Shown here in pieces: positions 24,230 to 34,076 of a stretch of 64,000 nt of DNA. Position numbers and translations under genes: made by a program. The first letter of the stretch is position 1, and each line of letters opens with the position of its first letter. Origin of the DNA: Fibrobacter succinogenes. GTDB lineage: Bacteria > Fibrobacterota > Fibrobacteria > Fibrobacterales > Fibrobacteraceae. Under the pieces are notes generated by a model. It saw nothing but the letters and a program-made list of their open reading frames with translations, was not told the origin of the DNA and did no database searches. The DNA is taken from NCBI GenBank assembly GCA_902768715.1, contig CACXMH010000006.1:1-64000 (forward strand). Direction: 5' to 3'.

Positions 24230-26851
24230 CTATTTCTTTTTCAGCCAAGAACCGCACAGGTACATCGTAAAGATGATGCTTGTAATCAGGAACATGGCAA
24301 TGCTGATGCAGGCCAGGTCGCCGATGCCCTTGAGGCCGCGGTGGGTGGTGAACAGGAACCCGACAAAGCCAGCAATGGTCGTAGTAGAGCTTGCCATCAC
24401 GTTACGGCCGGTAGTATCCATCAGCTGACGGAGAGTCAGGTTCTTGTCCGAAATCCAGGAAGTAATCATGTGGATGGTGGCATCGATACCGATACCCAGT
24501 GCCATGGGGATTACAATCACATTGTAGATGCTGATCTTGCCGAATTCAAACATGTCGGTCAAGAACCCCAGAAGTCCGAGGGTGAGTAGCGTTCCCATGC
24601 CAAAGGAAATACAGCCTGCCAAGAAGAGTTTCGGCTTGCGGAAAGAGATTACCAGCGTGCCGAAAATCACGAGGATGATGACCAGAGCCAGGCGGAAACT
24701 GTCTTTCTTTACGGAATCGATCACGTCGGAGAGGATAAACTGCGAGGAGAAGGTCCGGAGTTCTTCGCCGTCGAAATTCCAGTGTCCATAGCGCTCCTGA
24801 AAACGGTGCAGGGCGTGGGCATCCCAACTGGGGAAGTCTCCGTAGATAAAGCCGATCTTTCCGTAGCTGCCGTCTTTTTCGCGAAGCAGGTCCAGCGTCC
24901 AGCTCGGTACATCTTCGGCGGTGAAGGGCTTTTCTACAGCAGAGAGCTTGCGGAGGTTCCCGATGTTTACGGAATCTTCGCCTTCGGCCCGGTCGAACAC
25001 GCGGGCCTCTACCAGGTCGCGGATTTCTTCAATCACTTCGAGGCGGGCCTCTTGGGAATCCTTGGGCGGCACGAAACTCTTGAGGGTGAGGAAACTCCCG
25101 AGGGTGGAATCGTGCTCCACATGGAGGCGTACCATCAGGGTGTCGTAAAGCATGTCCAACTGTTCGGGCTTGCTCCCCATCACGGCCGCGGGGGTCGATG
25201 TTACCGCCTTACCCGTTGCACGGGTCACCTTTGTGGAAATTTTGTTGCTCTTTACCTTGACGTTTGTCGAGACGCGGCGCAGATTACGCAGGTTGTGTTC
25301 GAAGTCCACATCTTGTGCAAACCAGAGGGAAACGGCACCCAGGGCAAAACCTGCGAAAGCCGCATACTTGAAAAAGCGCAAAATCTTCGCTTCGTCCCAG
25401 GATTTGGGCAACAGGGAATTGTCCGGAGCCTTCGGGATACCGCCCATGCACTTCACAAGCACCGGCAAGAACAGCACCGAGGTAAGCATACTGAACAGCA
25501 CGCCCATGGAGGCCACCACGCCGAATTCATAAAAACCGCGGAAGTGAGCCGCAAGCAAGGTGAGGAAGGCGGCAATGGTCGTGAAGCTTGCGAGAATGAA
25601 GGGCTTGAGCATCTTCCTCTGGGCCGCTTCCAGGACTTCTTCAAGGGTCGCATGCTTGTGCATCAATTTTTGGGAAGTGCCTAAGATGTGGATGGAATAG
25701 TCGATGCCGATACCCAGAATAATGGAGGCCACAAACACCGTAAAGGGGTTCAGCTTGCCGTAGAACAGAGCCGTGAACGCAAGCGTCGGGAGGCAGGCGT
25801 AAAGCACGGAAGAAACCACCAGAATCGGGCCCTTTACGCTCCTGAAGAAGAATATGGTGAGGAAGATGATAAGCACCAGGCTGATGGCGAAGGAGAAAAC
25901 GGAATCGTTGGCCACTTCGTCCACTTCCTTGAGGCCCTCGTAGGTACCTTCCACCGTAAAGCGTGTGGGAACGGGATAGGTCTTGCTGCTGAAATAGGCC
26001 AGCAGGGAATCGGTACGGGCCAAAATATGCGTTACAAATTCATAGTCGGTAGAAGGCTTGATGAGCTTCGCATTCACCACGCCGTTGTAGAGAATCTTTC
26101 CGGTGCTGTCGGGGCGGGGGGAACCGATGAGGCGGTTCTTGAGCTCTGTGGGAATGGTGGATTTCGGATTCCATTCTTCCTCTTCGTTTGCGGCCTTGGC
26201 TATATCGACGGAGTCGGCCTTGTCCTTCTTGAAGAATGCGGCAAAGGCGCTAACCGCTTCGTCGGGGAGACCCAGTTCCTGCGGCAGGTTTTCATCGATC
26301 CAGACCCGTTCTTTTTTGGGCTCGGCTGTTGTCGCACTATCGGTCCCTGAATTTGTCGAAGGGTCGCCCAACAGGTCAACTACCAGGGGGCCGTTCTTGC
26401 GACCAATTTCAAGCTGCAACTCTTCCAGATTGTCGCGGATGTGTTCCAGGTGCTTTATGGGCAAGTAGAGGAGAGCGTTATCCTTGAAAAACTGGTTGTC
26501 GTTATCTACCTGGGTAGAAACGAAATCGCCTTCCCAATTCTTGTGGATGTAATCGGCGATGGAATCCTGCAGGGCCACCACCAGGTTCACGTCTTCGCTC
26601 TGGATGGCAATCATGAACTTGTCGGTAGAGCCGAAACGCTGGTAAGATTCCTCGAGAGCCTTTACGCTGGGAGTGCCTTCGGGCAGCAAGTGGGAAAGGT
26701 CGGCGTCAAGCTTGAGTCCCGGCTTGAATAAAATGGGAATCGCAAAAAGTAGCGCCAAAATCAGGTAAAAGGCGAGGGTCTTGTACTGGTGCTTGCAAAT
26801 CAGGGGAATGTACCAGTTGGAAAAACGTTCAATCAGTGTCTTTCTATTCAT
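24230..26851 (-). CDS. RND/MMPL-superfamily exporter
   Basis: The protein is 873 aa with twelve predicted membrane helices in two halves, each with a large periplasmic loop. Family signatures are GIGIDYSIHILGTSQKLMHK in the first half and GIGIDATIHMITSWISDK in the second, with ILASFTTIAAFLTLLAAHF and ASSTTTIAGFVGFLF. This pattern fits MMPL/HpnN-like lipid exporters rather than tripartite drug pumps. No membrane-fusion protein is adjacent. ATG 26851 was chosen because it begins NRKTLIERFSNWY, a sensible cytoplasmic lead. It is followed by the NicO-type gene. Confidence 0.85.
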   Translation of the reverse strand: MNRKTLIERFSNWYIPLICKHQYKTLAFYLILALLFAIPILFKPGLKLDADLSHLLPEGTPSVKALEESYQRFGSTDKFMIAIQSEDVNLVVALQDSIADYIHKNWEGDFVSTQVDNDNQFFKDNALLYLPIKHLEHIRDNLEELQLEIGRKNGPLVVDLLGDPSTNSGTDSATTAEPKKERVWIDENLPQELGLPDEAVSAFAAFFKKDKADSVDIAKAANEEEEWNPKSTIPTELKNRLIGSPRPDSTGKILYNGVVNAKLIKPSTDYEFVTHILARTDSLLAYFSSKTYPVPTRFTVEGTYEGLKEVDEVANDSVFSFAISLVLIIFLTIFFFRSVKGPILVVSSVLYACLPTLAFTALFYGKLNPFTVFVASIILGIGIDYSIHILGTSQKLMHKHATLEEVLEAAQRKMLKPFILASFTTIAAFLTLLAAHFRGFYEFGVVASMGVLFSMLTSVLFLPVLVKCMGGIPKAPDNSLLPKSWDEAKILRFFKYAAFAGFALGAVSLWFAQDVDFEHNLRNLRRVSTNVKVKSNKISTKVTRATGKAVTSTPAAVMGSKPEQLDMLYDTLMVRLHVEHDSTLGSFLTLKSFVPPKDSQEARLEVIEEIRDLVEARVFDRAEGEDSVNIGNLRKLSAVEKPFTAEDVPSWTLDLLREKDGSYGKIGFIYGDFPSWDAHALHRFQERYGHWNFDGEELRTFSSQFILSDVIDSVKKDSFRLALVIILVIFGTLVISFRKPKLFLAGCISFGMGTLLTLGLLGFLTDMFEFGKISIYNVIVIPMALGIGIDATIHMITSWISDKNLTLRQLMDTTGRNVMASSTTTIAGFVGFLFTTHRGLKGIGDLACISIAMFLITSIIFTMYLCGSWLKKK

Positions 26852-26919
26852 ATTTTGCAATATAAAAAAAACACCCATTTCTGTTGAATGCTAAATTCTG
26901 ATATTCTATATTTTATTAT

Positions 26920-28884
26920 ATGGATTTATACAACGAAAAAAATAATATTTCTCCTGCAAGCTCCTTTTTCTGGCTTTTTTTTGGACTCATCCTAGTCGCT
27001 GGACGATTTTCCCTGCTCTGTTCGCTTTATATGCTGGACACTCCCACCGGCGACTCTCTTGTGCCGGATTACAATCGATTTATATGGCACACCTTATATG
27101 CTGAAATCGGATTCAGCATGGCTCTTTCGCTTCTCTTTTTCGGCATTTCGCGATTTGTTTGTGAAAAACAAATAAAGATGGTTAAAATAGCAGCTGTAAT
27201 CTGTGCCGCTATCTACCTGATTTTAAGCGGTACCGACGATGAACTACAACGTTGGATGAGTCAAAAATTGTCCCTCTCTTTTATCAAGACTTATTCAAAT
27301 GCTTGGACTGACACAGGTTTGGTTTCTAAGATAGCCATTGGTGGGTTGCAACATTTTCTGTTGACTGTGGGAATTGTCATTGTATCCGTCACGGGCCTTT
27401 CTTTTTTTTGTTATAAAGTTAATGTCGGTAAAATATGGCAACGGCCCATTCAGAAGAAAACCTGGATATCGTTGGGGCTTGTCTTAGCATTTGCAGTACT
27501 CGGGTGCACATCTCACTTGTGGTACAATTATTCTCCTCGCCGCTGGGATCGCATTCGCCCAGTGGTTTACACCTTGGTAGGTGATATATTTGAAGATTTT
27601 GAACTTCAGACAGAACCGCCTGACTTTATTGAGGGCATTAAGCTACTTGGTGGAAATCCTGACAGCGAGTACCCGTTTTGGAAAGAATCTCCAAACGAGG
27701 ATGCGTCCATCAATGCTTTCAAACAAAAGCCGCTTGAAGAAAAACCTGACATCCTCTTGCTCACCATAGAATCCTTGAGAGGTTGGACGTGCGATATGCG
27801 GGTTGAATCTAACTGCAAGCGATATCCAAACTTATGCAGGCTTTCTAAACAGGGGCTATACTTTCCAAATGCCTATAGCGTTGGAAACCCTTCTGTAGAG
27901 GGCCTGCTCGGAATCATGACTGGCATTCACAGCCACTCGACCAAAACGCTTCTTAGAGATTACCCGAATACAAACATTCGTGCATTTTCTGAGATTCTTT
28001 CTAAGGCGGGCTACTATAACGAAGTCATCCTTGGCGCAGATCCAAGATTTGACAACGAAGAAGCGTGGTATTCCAAGTGGTTCGATTATCATGAATTTAA
28101 GCAAGAATATGGCGATGACGTATCCTCGGCTTTACGATTTGTTGAGCGCTACCGCGAGCGCCCCAAAGATCGCCCCGCATTTTTCCACTGGATGAGTCTC
28201 AGTATGCACACTCCTTTTGTATTGCCTTCAAAATATGGTGAAAATCCTAAAGATGCTGGAGAGGCTTATTTAAGGGCGAGCGTCTTTATGGACAGTGCTG
28301 TGGGGATCATTCTTGACTCACTTTCGATGGACCCTCGTTTTAACAATACATTAGTCATATTGACGGGAGACCATTCCACGCCTAACGGCAAGCAACAACA
28401 GGCTTCAGAGCGTATTGGCATGGGCAACGAGGGCTATTCTTGGATATCCCTTATGATGAGTGGTCCAAATATCGACACGGTTGTTGACAGCCGTATTGTG
28501 TCACAAGAAAACATAGCTCCGTCGATTATGGCTTATTTGGGATTGGATGTTTCGAACCATTACATGGGCATTAACTTGTTTGACGATTCACTTTCGTTTA
28601 AGGAACTACCCACAATCTATTCGTACAAGTATGGCAGCATGGCGATGCGTAAAGATTCTATGTCGTACTATGTAGTTCCTGTCGAAGGCACGGATCCGGC
28701 CATTGCACAAAAAGTTCTTTTGGAACCGTCTTGGGATACAGGAAATCCTGTAGATGGCTTTGTGACTGGCACTCCTGTTGATCTACCCAAGGACTCCCTA
28801 ATTGAAATTGCTCGCAAAATGCGCGCTGTTGCCAGGGCTTGGGATTATGTAGTTTACCGAAATAAGGTGATGCCGCAACAATAA
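26920..28884 (+). CDS. LTA-synthase-like sulfatase-fold membrane enzyme
   Basis: The protein is 654 aa. Residues 15-205 hold about five membrane helices. The extracytoplasmic part is an alkaline-phosphatase-superfamily domain: PDILLLTIESLRGWTCD near 285, a nucleophile region GNPSVEGLLGIMTG where Ser stands in for the usual Thr, HWMSLSMHTPF, and VILTGDHSTPNG with metal ligands Asp and His. Members transfer phosphoglycerol or phosphoethanolamine to lipids or glycans. It ends MPQQ and converges with a paralogue that ends MPQH, 9 bp apart. It is moderately AT-rich. The true substrate is unknown. Confidence 0.8.
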   Translation: MDLYNEKNNISPASSFFWLFFGLILVAGRFSLLCSLYMLDTPTGDSLVPDYNRFIWHTLYAEIGFSMALSLLFFGISRFVCEKQIKMVKIAAVICAAIYLILSGTDDELQRWMSQKLSLSFIKTYSNAWTDTGLVSKIAIGGLQHFLLTVGIVIVSVTGLSFFCYKVNVGKIWQRPIQKKTWISLGLVLAFAVLGCTSHLWYNYSPRRWDRIRPVVYTLVGDIFEDFELQTEPPDFIEGIKLLGGNPDSEYPFWKESPNEDASINAFKQKPLEEKPDILLLTIESLRGWTCDMRVESNCKRYPNLCRLSKQGLYFPNAYSVGNPSVEGLLGIMTGIHSHSTKTLLRDYPNTNIRAFSEILSKAGYYNEVILGADPRFDNEEAWYSKWFDYHEFKQEYGDDVSSALRFVERYRERPKDRPAFFHWMSLSMHTPFVLPSKYGENPKDAGEAYLRASVFMDSAVGIILDSLSMDPRFNNTLVILTGDHSTPNGKQQQASERIGMGNEGYSWISLMMSGPNIDTVVDSRIVSQENIAPSIMAYLGLDVSNHYMGINLFDDSLSFKELPTIYSYKYGSMAMRKDSMSYYVVPVEGTDPAIAQKVLLEPSWDTGNPVDGFVTGTPVDLPKDSLIEIARKMRAVARAWDYVVYRNKVMPQQ

Positions 28885-28893
28885 ACTTGCCAA

Positions 28894-30918
28894 TTAATGT
28901 TGTGGCATCATGATGTCGTTGCGGAGCACGGAGCGCACAGCTCTGGCGGCACCTACAGCCCTCTCTTTCCATGCAAGGTCGCCCGCATCTGTCGTAATCG
29001 CATACGGGAATTCGCCGCCCGCACTTGTCCGATAGACATCTTCGTTTTCGAGCCCCCCTGCAAGCACGTGGTCGCGGAATCCCAAGTAGTAGGCGTTTTG
29101 TGAGAAGAATATCGAGGGCTGTTCTGCAGGGCGATCATGGACGAGTAAGTCGTAACCCCAGAAATGGTTCGGTTCGCGGATCTGAGCCAAGTCAAAAATC
29201 GTGGGCCCTAAATCCAGTTGCGATGCCACATCTTCGCGAACGGTAAGCCCGTTAAAGAGCGCGGTATCAGCTGAGAAAATCCCGATAAAGATTTGCGATG
29301 CCGAAAGCCCAAGTGGTTGCGGGACCAGGTAATCAACAGAATCTACGGGAGTGTCGTGGTCGCCTAAAATAATGATTACCGTATTTTCAAAATCGGTGCG
29401 GGCCGAGAGCTTTTCGAAGAAACGACCCAGCTGCTGGTCGGTATAGCGGATAGCGTTCCGGTAACGCACCATGGCGTCTTCAGGTTTTTCTGCATAAGCA
29501 TCAGGGTAGCCGTAGAACGGGATATGCGATGAAATGGTATTGAACGAAAGTTCCCAGGAACTGTCTGCAGGCATCTTGTTGAGCAAATCAATGGCGAGAT
29601 CCACTCCTAGGCTGTCTGCAGAACCTTCGATTTTTTCTTCGCCAATCAGGTGCCAATCCTTGCCGAAAAATTTTTCAATGAAGGGAAGGGTATGGTCAAA
29701 AATCGGGTTAGAAACGGTCGCATAGGTGCGGTGATAATTTGTTAAAAATTCAGGCCAACCCTTGAACCTGTTCGCCGCATAGAAACTGGGCACGTCGCGG
29801 TTGGGATGCGAGGGGAACCCCATATAGGTGGCCATGGTGCCGCGCACCGTCGGGTAGCCGCCGCTAAAGGCGTTCTTGAACCAGAGTGTGCCACCAAGAG
29901 CATTGCCGGCAGAATCCTTGGCGTAATAGCCACCATTTGCCAGTTTCCAGATGTTCGGGGCTACTGCGGTATCGCCATTGAGCATCTTGTTAAAGATGCG
30001 GCCCTTGAACGATTCACCCATAATGAACACGATGTTGTAGGGCCTTTTCGCCTTGTATTCGTGAGCCGGAGCGCCGCGATACATCGGAAATTCTAGAGCA
30101 TCGCTGCGACTGCTCGCAAAGTCCTTCGGCAAGAATGCGTCTAAATCGTCGACAAGCTCCTCGGTAATCTTTGCGTTGTCGTGGATGAATTCAAAAGTTT
30201 CAACCGCAGCAATGTGCAAAATGGGCGCGGTAAGCGTATGCTTGCCCAAGGTAAACCGCATATCTACTTTGGTGTGAATTATTGGGATTTCAATATCGCC
30301 GCGAGTGCCCGTAAGGAACAGCACGAGCGGCGTAAGCGATAGAGCCATGCCGATGGCGAACATCGCGACAGGAATTTTTTTGGAAGTAGGTTTCCAGGCG
30401 CCGTCCTGATTGCTGAGCACGAGCGAACAGCGCTGTTTACGGAGCCTAAGCGAGTGCGCGATTACATAAGCAAATGCGCCTGCAAAGCACAAGATGACCA
30501 TCGAAACCCATAGCACCGTCCCGAGCAGGTCGCCACCGAGAGTCGAAACCGTGGTGGCATCGGTGATGTTTGAAATGTGAAAATACGTGCGCAGGAACGA
30601 ATAAGAGAGGCGCTGGTGCGAAAAGCGGAAAACATCGTAGTCAGCGATGGCGATAAAGAAGTAGAGAGCATAAAAGACGGCAAGCCCGCGGGGAGCCCGT
30701 GCAAACCCGAAAAGGGCTGCCATTACGAGAATGGCTCCAAACGCCATAAAAATCTGCCAGAGGGTCTTGCCTTCGAACATCTCGGCCATCGAGAGCCCCA
30801 GCGGGTCTGGCAAGCTGTAGAAAAACACCAGCAAGACGCTCTGTACCACAAGGGCAATGAGTGCCATTGTGAGGTAGGGATTTTTCAAAAGATTCTTCAC
30901 TTTATTAAGCAGACTCAT
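28894..30918 (-). CDS. LTA-synthase-like sulfatase-fold membrane enzyme, paralogue
   Basis: The protein is 674 aa, with about five N-terminal membrane helices to residue 205. The catalytic domain reads YNIVFIMGESFKGRIFNKML, then GGYPTVRGTMATYMG with the Thr nucleophile, FNTISSHIPFYG and VIIILGDHDTPVDS. All expected metal ligands of the family are visible. It is likely a periplasm-facing phosphoglycerol- or phosphoethanolamine-type transferase for surface glycans. It shares order and tail with the convergent neighbour. It has higher GC than the neighbour, so the pair is not a recent duplication. It precedes the glycan cluster on the same strand. Confidence 0.8.
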   Translation of the reverse strand: MSLLNKVKNLLKNPYLTMALIALVVQSVLLVFFYSLPDPLGLSMAEMFEGKTLWQIFMAFGAILVMAALFGFARAPRGLAVFYALYFFIAIADYDVFRFSHQRLSYSFLRTYFHISNITDATTVSTLGGDLLGTVLWVSMVILCFAGAFAYVIAHSLRLRKQRCSLVLSNQDGAWKPTSKKIPVAMFAIGMALSLTPLVLFLTGTRGDIEIPIIHTKVDMRFTLGKHTLTAPILHIAAVETFEFIHDNAKITEELVDDLDAFLPKDFASSRSDALEFPMYRGAPAHEYKAKRPYNIVFIMGESFKGRIFNKMLNGDTAVAPNIWKLANGGYYAKDSAGNALGGTLWFKNAFSGGYPTVRGTMATYMGFPSHPNRDVPSFYAANRFKGWPEFLTNYHRTYATVSNPIFDHTLPFIEKFFGKDWHLIGEEKIEGSADSLGVDLAIDLLNKMPADSSWELSFNTISSHIPFYGYPDAYAEKPEDAMVRYRNAIRYTDQQLGRFFEKLSARTDFENTVIIILGDHDTPVDSVDYLVPQPLGLSASQIFIGIFSADTALFNGLTVREDVASQLDLGPTIFDLAQIREPNHFWGYDLLVHDRPAEQPSIFFSQNAYYLGFRDHVLAGGLENEDVYRTSAGGEFPYAITTDAGDLAWKERAVGAARAVRSVLRNDIMMPQH

Positions 30919-30937
30919 TTTTCAAATATGCTATGAA

Positions 30938-30961
30938 GATCCCCGCCTTCGCGGGGATGAC
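30938..30961. repeat. REP-like hairpin between two minus-strand genes
   Basis: GATCCCCGCCTTCGCGGGGA then TGAC. It is nearly the whole 45-bp gap between the sulfatase-fold gene and the GT4 gene, which lies upstream of it on the same strand. Confidence 0.85.
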
Positions 30962-30963
30962 AA

Positions 30964-32214
30964 TTAAAGGGGCGACGCTTTACCATCCGGATTCAATATA
31001 AAATCTACCGCCTTTTCCAAATCTTCGGCCTGGCGGGCGTGAACCTGCGCGTAGCGTTTCGGGGCACGTTCTGCAAAATCCGCATAAATGCGGGCATCGA
31101 GCAGTTGCACCAGGCGATTCTTGATTTCGCTCACGGAATACGGGTCAAAGTACAGCACCGCATCGCCGCAGACCTCGGGAATGGAAGTCGTGCCGCTTGC
31201 CGCCACAGGCACGCCGTAACGCATGGACTGCACCGGCGGGTAGCCAAAGCCTTCGTTCAGGCTCGGGAATACAAAAGCGTAGGCGTTCTGGTGCAAGAAT
31301 TCCAGTTCCCTGTTTTCGACATAGCCGAGCAGCACAAAGCGGTCTTTATGCTTGAGGTGGCGCAGGTAGGCACGCGCATTCGTAGCGCCGGTGATTACCA
31401 TCTTGTAATCAAATGGCTTGCCTTGCGACTGATACATGCCCACCAGTTCATCGAACGCGCGGGCTGCGCGCAGGTTGTTCTTTTCCCAGCGGGCTCCGCT
31501 GGTGAGCAAGAAGTACTTTTTTTTGGCCACACCCGGCGGCAAGAATCCTTCGGGCTCATATGACCTCATGGGGCTGTAGAGCACCGGGATTTCCAGGTCC
31601 ATGAGTTCCGGAAAGAACGCCTTGATGGAGGCGCGGCTGTGTTCGCTCACCGTGATGGTACGGACCTTGCGACCCTCCGGCCCTGAAGTCAACGACTCCG
31701 CCATGCGGGCAGCGAGCGCTTGGTACTTGGGCTTGTAGTAATGCTTTTTCCAGCTTTCGCGGTAACGGACCAATGCCTCGAATTTTTGTCCGAGTTTCTT
31801 GGCGAAGCCGACACCGGCCCAGCTGTACTGCATTTCCAGGGCGCGCGCGCCATGCCAGGTAAACACGAAATCCTTTACGTCGATATCCCACTTTTTTTCG
31901 AGCGAATAAAGCGGGGTGTAAAAAGTATCAATCTGGTTTTCGTTGATAATCTGCTGCGGTGTTTTTTCGTTGATATCGAACAGAGGAATGTTCTGCGTTT
32001 TGCACGCGTCAAGAATCGCCGGATCCAGATATTTTTTGCCGTCGTAAGCGCAGAAGAGAGACAACGATGCATCGGCCACTTCGGCTGGCTCAGTGACCTT
32101 GCCATAGAGACGCTTGACCAGCGCCCAAAAAATCACTTCTCCGTAAGAACCACCGCCATGGAACTTGGCACTATGAATCGGCTGTACTGCGACCAGATTG
32201 AAAAGCAAGTTCAT
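30964..32214 (-). CDS. GT4-family glycosyltransferase
   Basis: The protein is 416 aa with a GT-B fold. The C-terminal donor half carries FLLTSGARWEKNNLRAARAF, then YKMVITGATNARAYL and RFVLLGYVENRELEFLHQN. AYAFVFPSLNEGFGYPPVQS, with the conserved Glu pair region, and SGTTSIPEVCGDAVLYFDP follow. The N-terminal half has GGGSYGEVIFWALV. It probably adds a sugar to a lipid-linked glycan in the cytoplasm. The start overlaps the end of the next upstream gene by 4 bp, showing tight coupling in the cluster. Confidence 0.88.
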   Translation of the reverse strand: MNLLFNLVAVQPIHSAKFHGGGSYGEVIFWALVKRLYGKVTEPAEVADASLSLFCAYDGKKYLDPAILDACKTQNIPLFDINEKTPQQIINENQIDTFYTPLYSLEKKWDIDVKDFVFTWHGARALEMQYSWAGVGFAKKLGQKFEALVRYRESWKKHYYKPKYQALAARMAESLTSGPEGRKVRTITVSEHSRASIKAFFPELMDLEIPVLYSPMRSYEPEGFLPPGVAKKKYFLLTSGARWEKNNLRAARAFDELVGMYQSQGKPFDYKMVITGATNARAYLRHLKHKDRFVLLGYVENRELEFLHQNAYAFVFPSLNEGFGYPPVQSMRYGVPVAASGTTSIPEVCGDAVLYFDPYSVSEIKNRLVQLLDARIYADFAERAPKRYAQVHARQAEDLEKAVDFILNPDGKASPL

Positions 32215-33254
32215 TTGCGACCCCCGCGATTATTCTTCCCGAGAAGCGTTCCCAAAATTCTCAGCGGGAACATGAGGATAGGCATTTTCTTGTAAATCCA
32301 GGTGAGCGACTTGGCGAAGGCGTAGCTGCGGATAATGTAGGCGCCTGCTGCCCCCACCTTGCGGGTCTGGAATTCAAATTCTTCCTTGACGTGGGCAATC
32401 ACATCGTCATAGTATTCGTTGATGGTAATACTCTTGTCGGCGTTGACCTTTACCGGAATGTTCTTCAGGTTGGTGTAGAAATTCTTGCGCAAAATCTTGG
32501 GCAAGAACAGGTCCATGCTGGCGGGCACCTTGTGGCCGCGGGTATCGATGATTCGCGAACCGAAGAAGTGCAACACCTTCGCTGTGGGCAAGAAGCGGTT
32601 GCCGTAGGCCAGCTGGCAGTTCCAGCCGCCGGGCATTTTCTTGGTGATGTAATTAAACTTGAAGTTCGTCTCGGCGAGGCTTGCCATGTCATAGGGGAAA
32701 TTCTTGGACACGCAATAGAGCCAAAGTTCGTGCCAAGTCTCAAAAAATTTGCGGGCTTCGGGAGTGTCTGCTGCAAACATCACGCCCCCGTTGAAAATCT
32801 CGTCGTTCAGAATCGGCGAGAATCCCATCATCTTCGCGTTGTTCAAGACCTTCTTGCGGTTAATCGCCTTCGAAAGGTTGGTGTGAAAGTCCAGCACCGC
32901 ATAGATGCCGCCTTTCCATTCTTCGGGAATGGAAAGGTCGCCCACGATGGCGATGTCGGAATCCATGTAAAGGAAATCGCCGTCGATGACGTTGCGCATG
33001 ACCGTCTTGAGGTAGCGGGAGCGGAGCATGGGCGTGAACTTCTCGTCGAGGGTCAGAACCTTCAGTTCATCCACCGCCTCCTTCAAAACGGCACGGGGGC
33101 CAACCAGCGTTTCGGCCGTCTTGTCGTCGGTCAAAAGCGTCACGAAGGCGCCCGGGTTATGCACCCGGAGCGAAGCAATCGCCACCAGCGTCTGTTCGCA
33201 GAAAAAATCTTTCGGGGAACTGGTCAGAACAAAAAGGTATTTGGTCATGGGCAT
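32211..33254 (-). CDS. GT-A-fold glycosyltransferase
   Basis: The protein is 347 aa. The N-terminus is KYLFVLTSSPKDFFCEQTLV, and residues about 90-100 carry the DxD motif in FLYMDSDIAIVGD. FNGGVMFA and FNYITKKMPGGWNC follow, with a final HFFGS. The pattern resembles GT8-like nucleotide-sugar transferases. A basic amphipathic C-terminus suggests membrane association. AAGGAAT lies before the ATG at 33254. It lies between LicD and GT4 genes in the surface-glycan operon. Confidence 0.8.
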   Translation of the reverse strand: MPMTKYLFVLTSSPKDFFCEQTLVAIASLRVHNPGAFVTLLTDDKTAETLVGPRAVLKEAVDELKVLTLDEKFTPMLRSRYLKTVMRNVIDGDFLYMDSDIAIVGDLSIPEEWKGGIYAVLDFHTNLSKAINRKKVLNNAKMMGFSPILNDEIFNGGVMFAADTPEARKFFETWHELWLYCVSKNFPYDMASLAETNFKFNYITKKMPGGWNCQLAYGNRFLPTAKVLHFFGSRIIDTRGHKVPASMDLFLPKILRKNFYTNLKNIPVKVNADKSITINEYYDDVIAHVKEEFEFQTRKVGAAGAYIIRSYAFAKSLTWIYKKMPILMFPLRILGTLLGKNNRGGRK

Positions 33255-33266
33255 GGCAATTCCTTA

Positions 33267-34076
33267 TTAATCCTTCCACCAAGCGTCAAAGTCATGACAA
33301 AAACGTTTTTCAACGGGGGGCAGCTGCATATAGTCGTGGTAGATCTCGGTCAAATAATAGTCGTAATTCTTAAAACCGTCATATTTACGGTTTTCAAATT
33401 GATATGAAGCCATTTCTTGAAGTTTCTCTAAGCAGAGCACATGGTCTGCTTTTAAATCAAAAAAGAGCGCGGCAACCCGATTAGAATTATTGACAGGATA
33501 GTGACGATATACGCGGTCCATGTATCGGCAGAATCTTTTTTTCCCGATGACAGACGCAATCGCATAGAGAAATTTTTTATAGAGACGAGTCCAAGCAGTA
33601 TATGCTTTAGAATTGAGGTCGGAACTCAGAGCAAGACCAATTACGCGTAGAAAACTGCAATATAGCACAAAGGGGCGTTCTAACCATTGCCACTTTGGCA
33701 ATCCGTCTAGTGGAAAGATGTCTACCCAGAGCCCCATTTCTCCCTTATGGCGAGACATATTTACGTAGGTTCGGTTGTCGTACACTTTGGCGAATCCGTA
33801 ATAATAGTCATCGCATTCGATATCTACAAGCGTAAGCCAACCTTTTTTTTGAGTAGCAGGGTCTTTTAGAATGGAAATTAATTTCTCGTAATCCTCGCGC
33901 AACATGCAAATGTCAATATCGTCGTCCCAAGGGATATAGCCCTTGTGACGCACCGCGCCCAAAAGCGTGCCGTAGGCTAGGCTATACTTCAGGTTGTTTT
34001 CCTTGCAAATGCGGTCAATCTCGTCCAGAATGGACATCTGGATTTCACGACATTCCTGCTGTTCAATCTTCTTCAT
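33267..34076 (-). CDS. LicD-family phosphotransferase
   Basis: The protein is 269 aa. The family core is clear: YSLAYGTLLGAVRHKGYIPW, followed by DDDIDICMLREDYEKL, then GLWVDIFPLDGLP. LicD proteins are nucleotidyltransferase-fold enzymes that attach phosphocholine or other phospho-groups to surface glycans. No licA or licC homologue for choline handling is visible nearby, so another phospho-substituent is possible. The start overlaps the flippase stop by 4 bp. The gene is AT-richer than its neighbours. Confidence 0.88.
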   Translation of the reverse strand: MKKIEQQECREIQMSILDEIDRICKENNLKYSLAYGTLLGAVRHKGYIPWDDDIDICMLREDYEKLISILKDPATQKKGWLTLVDIECDDYYYGFAKVYDNRTYVNMSRHKGEMGLWVDIFPLDGLPKWQWLERPFVLYCSFLRVIGLALSSDLNSKAYTAWTRLYKKFLYAIASVIGKKRFCRYMDRVYRHYPVNNSNRVAALFFDLKADHVLCLEKLQEMASYQFENRKYDGFKNYDYYLTEIYHDYMQLPPVEKRFCHDFDAWWKD

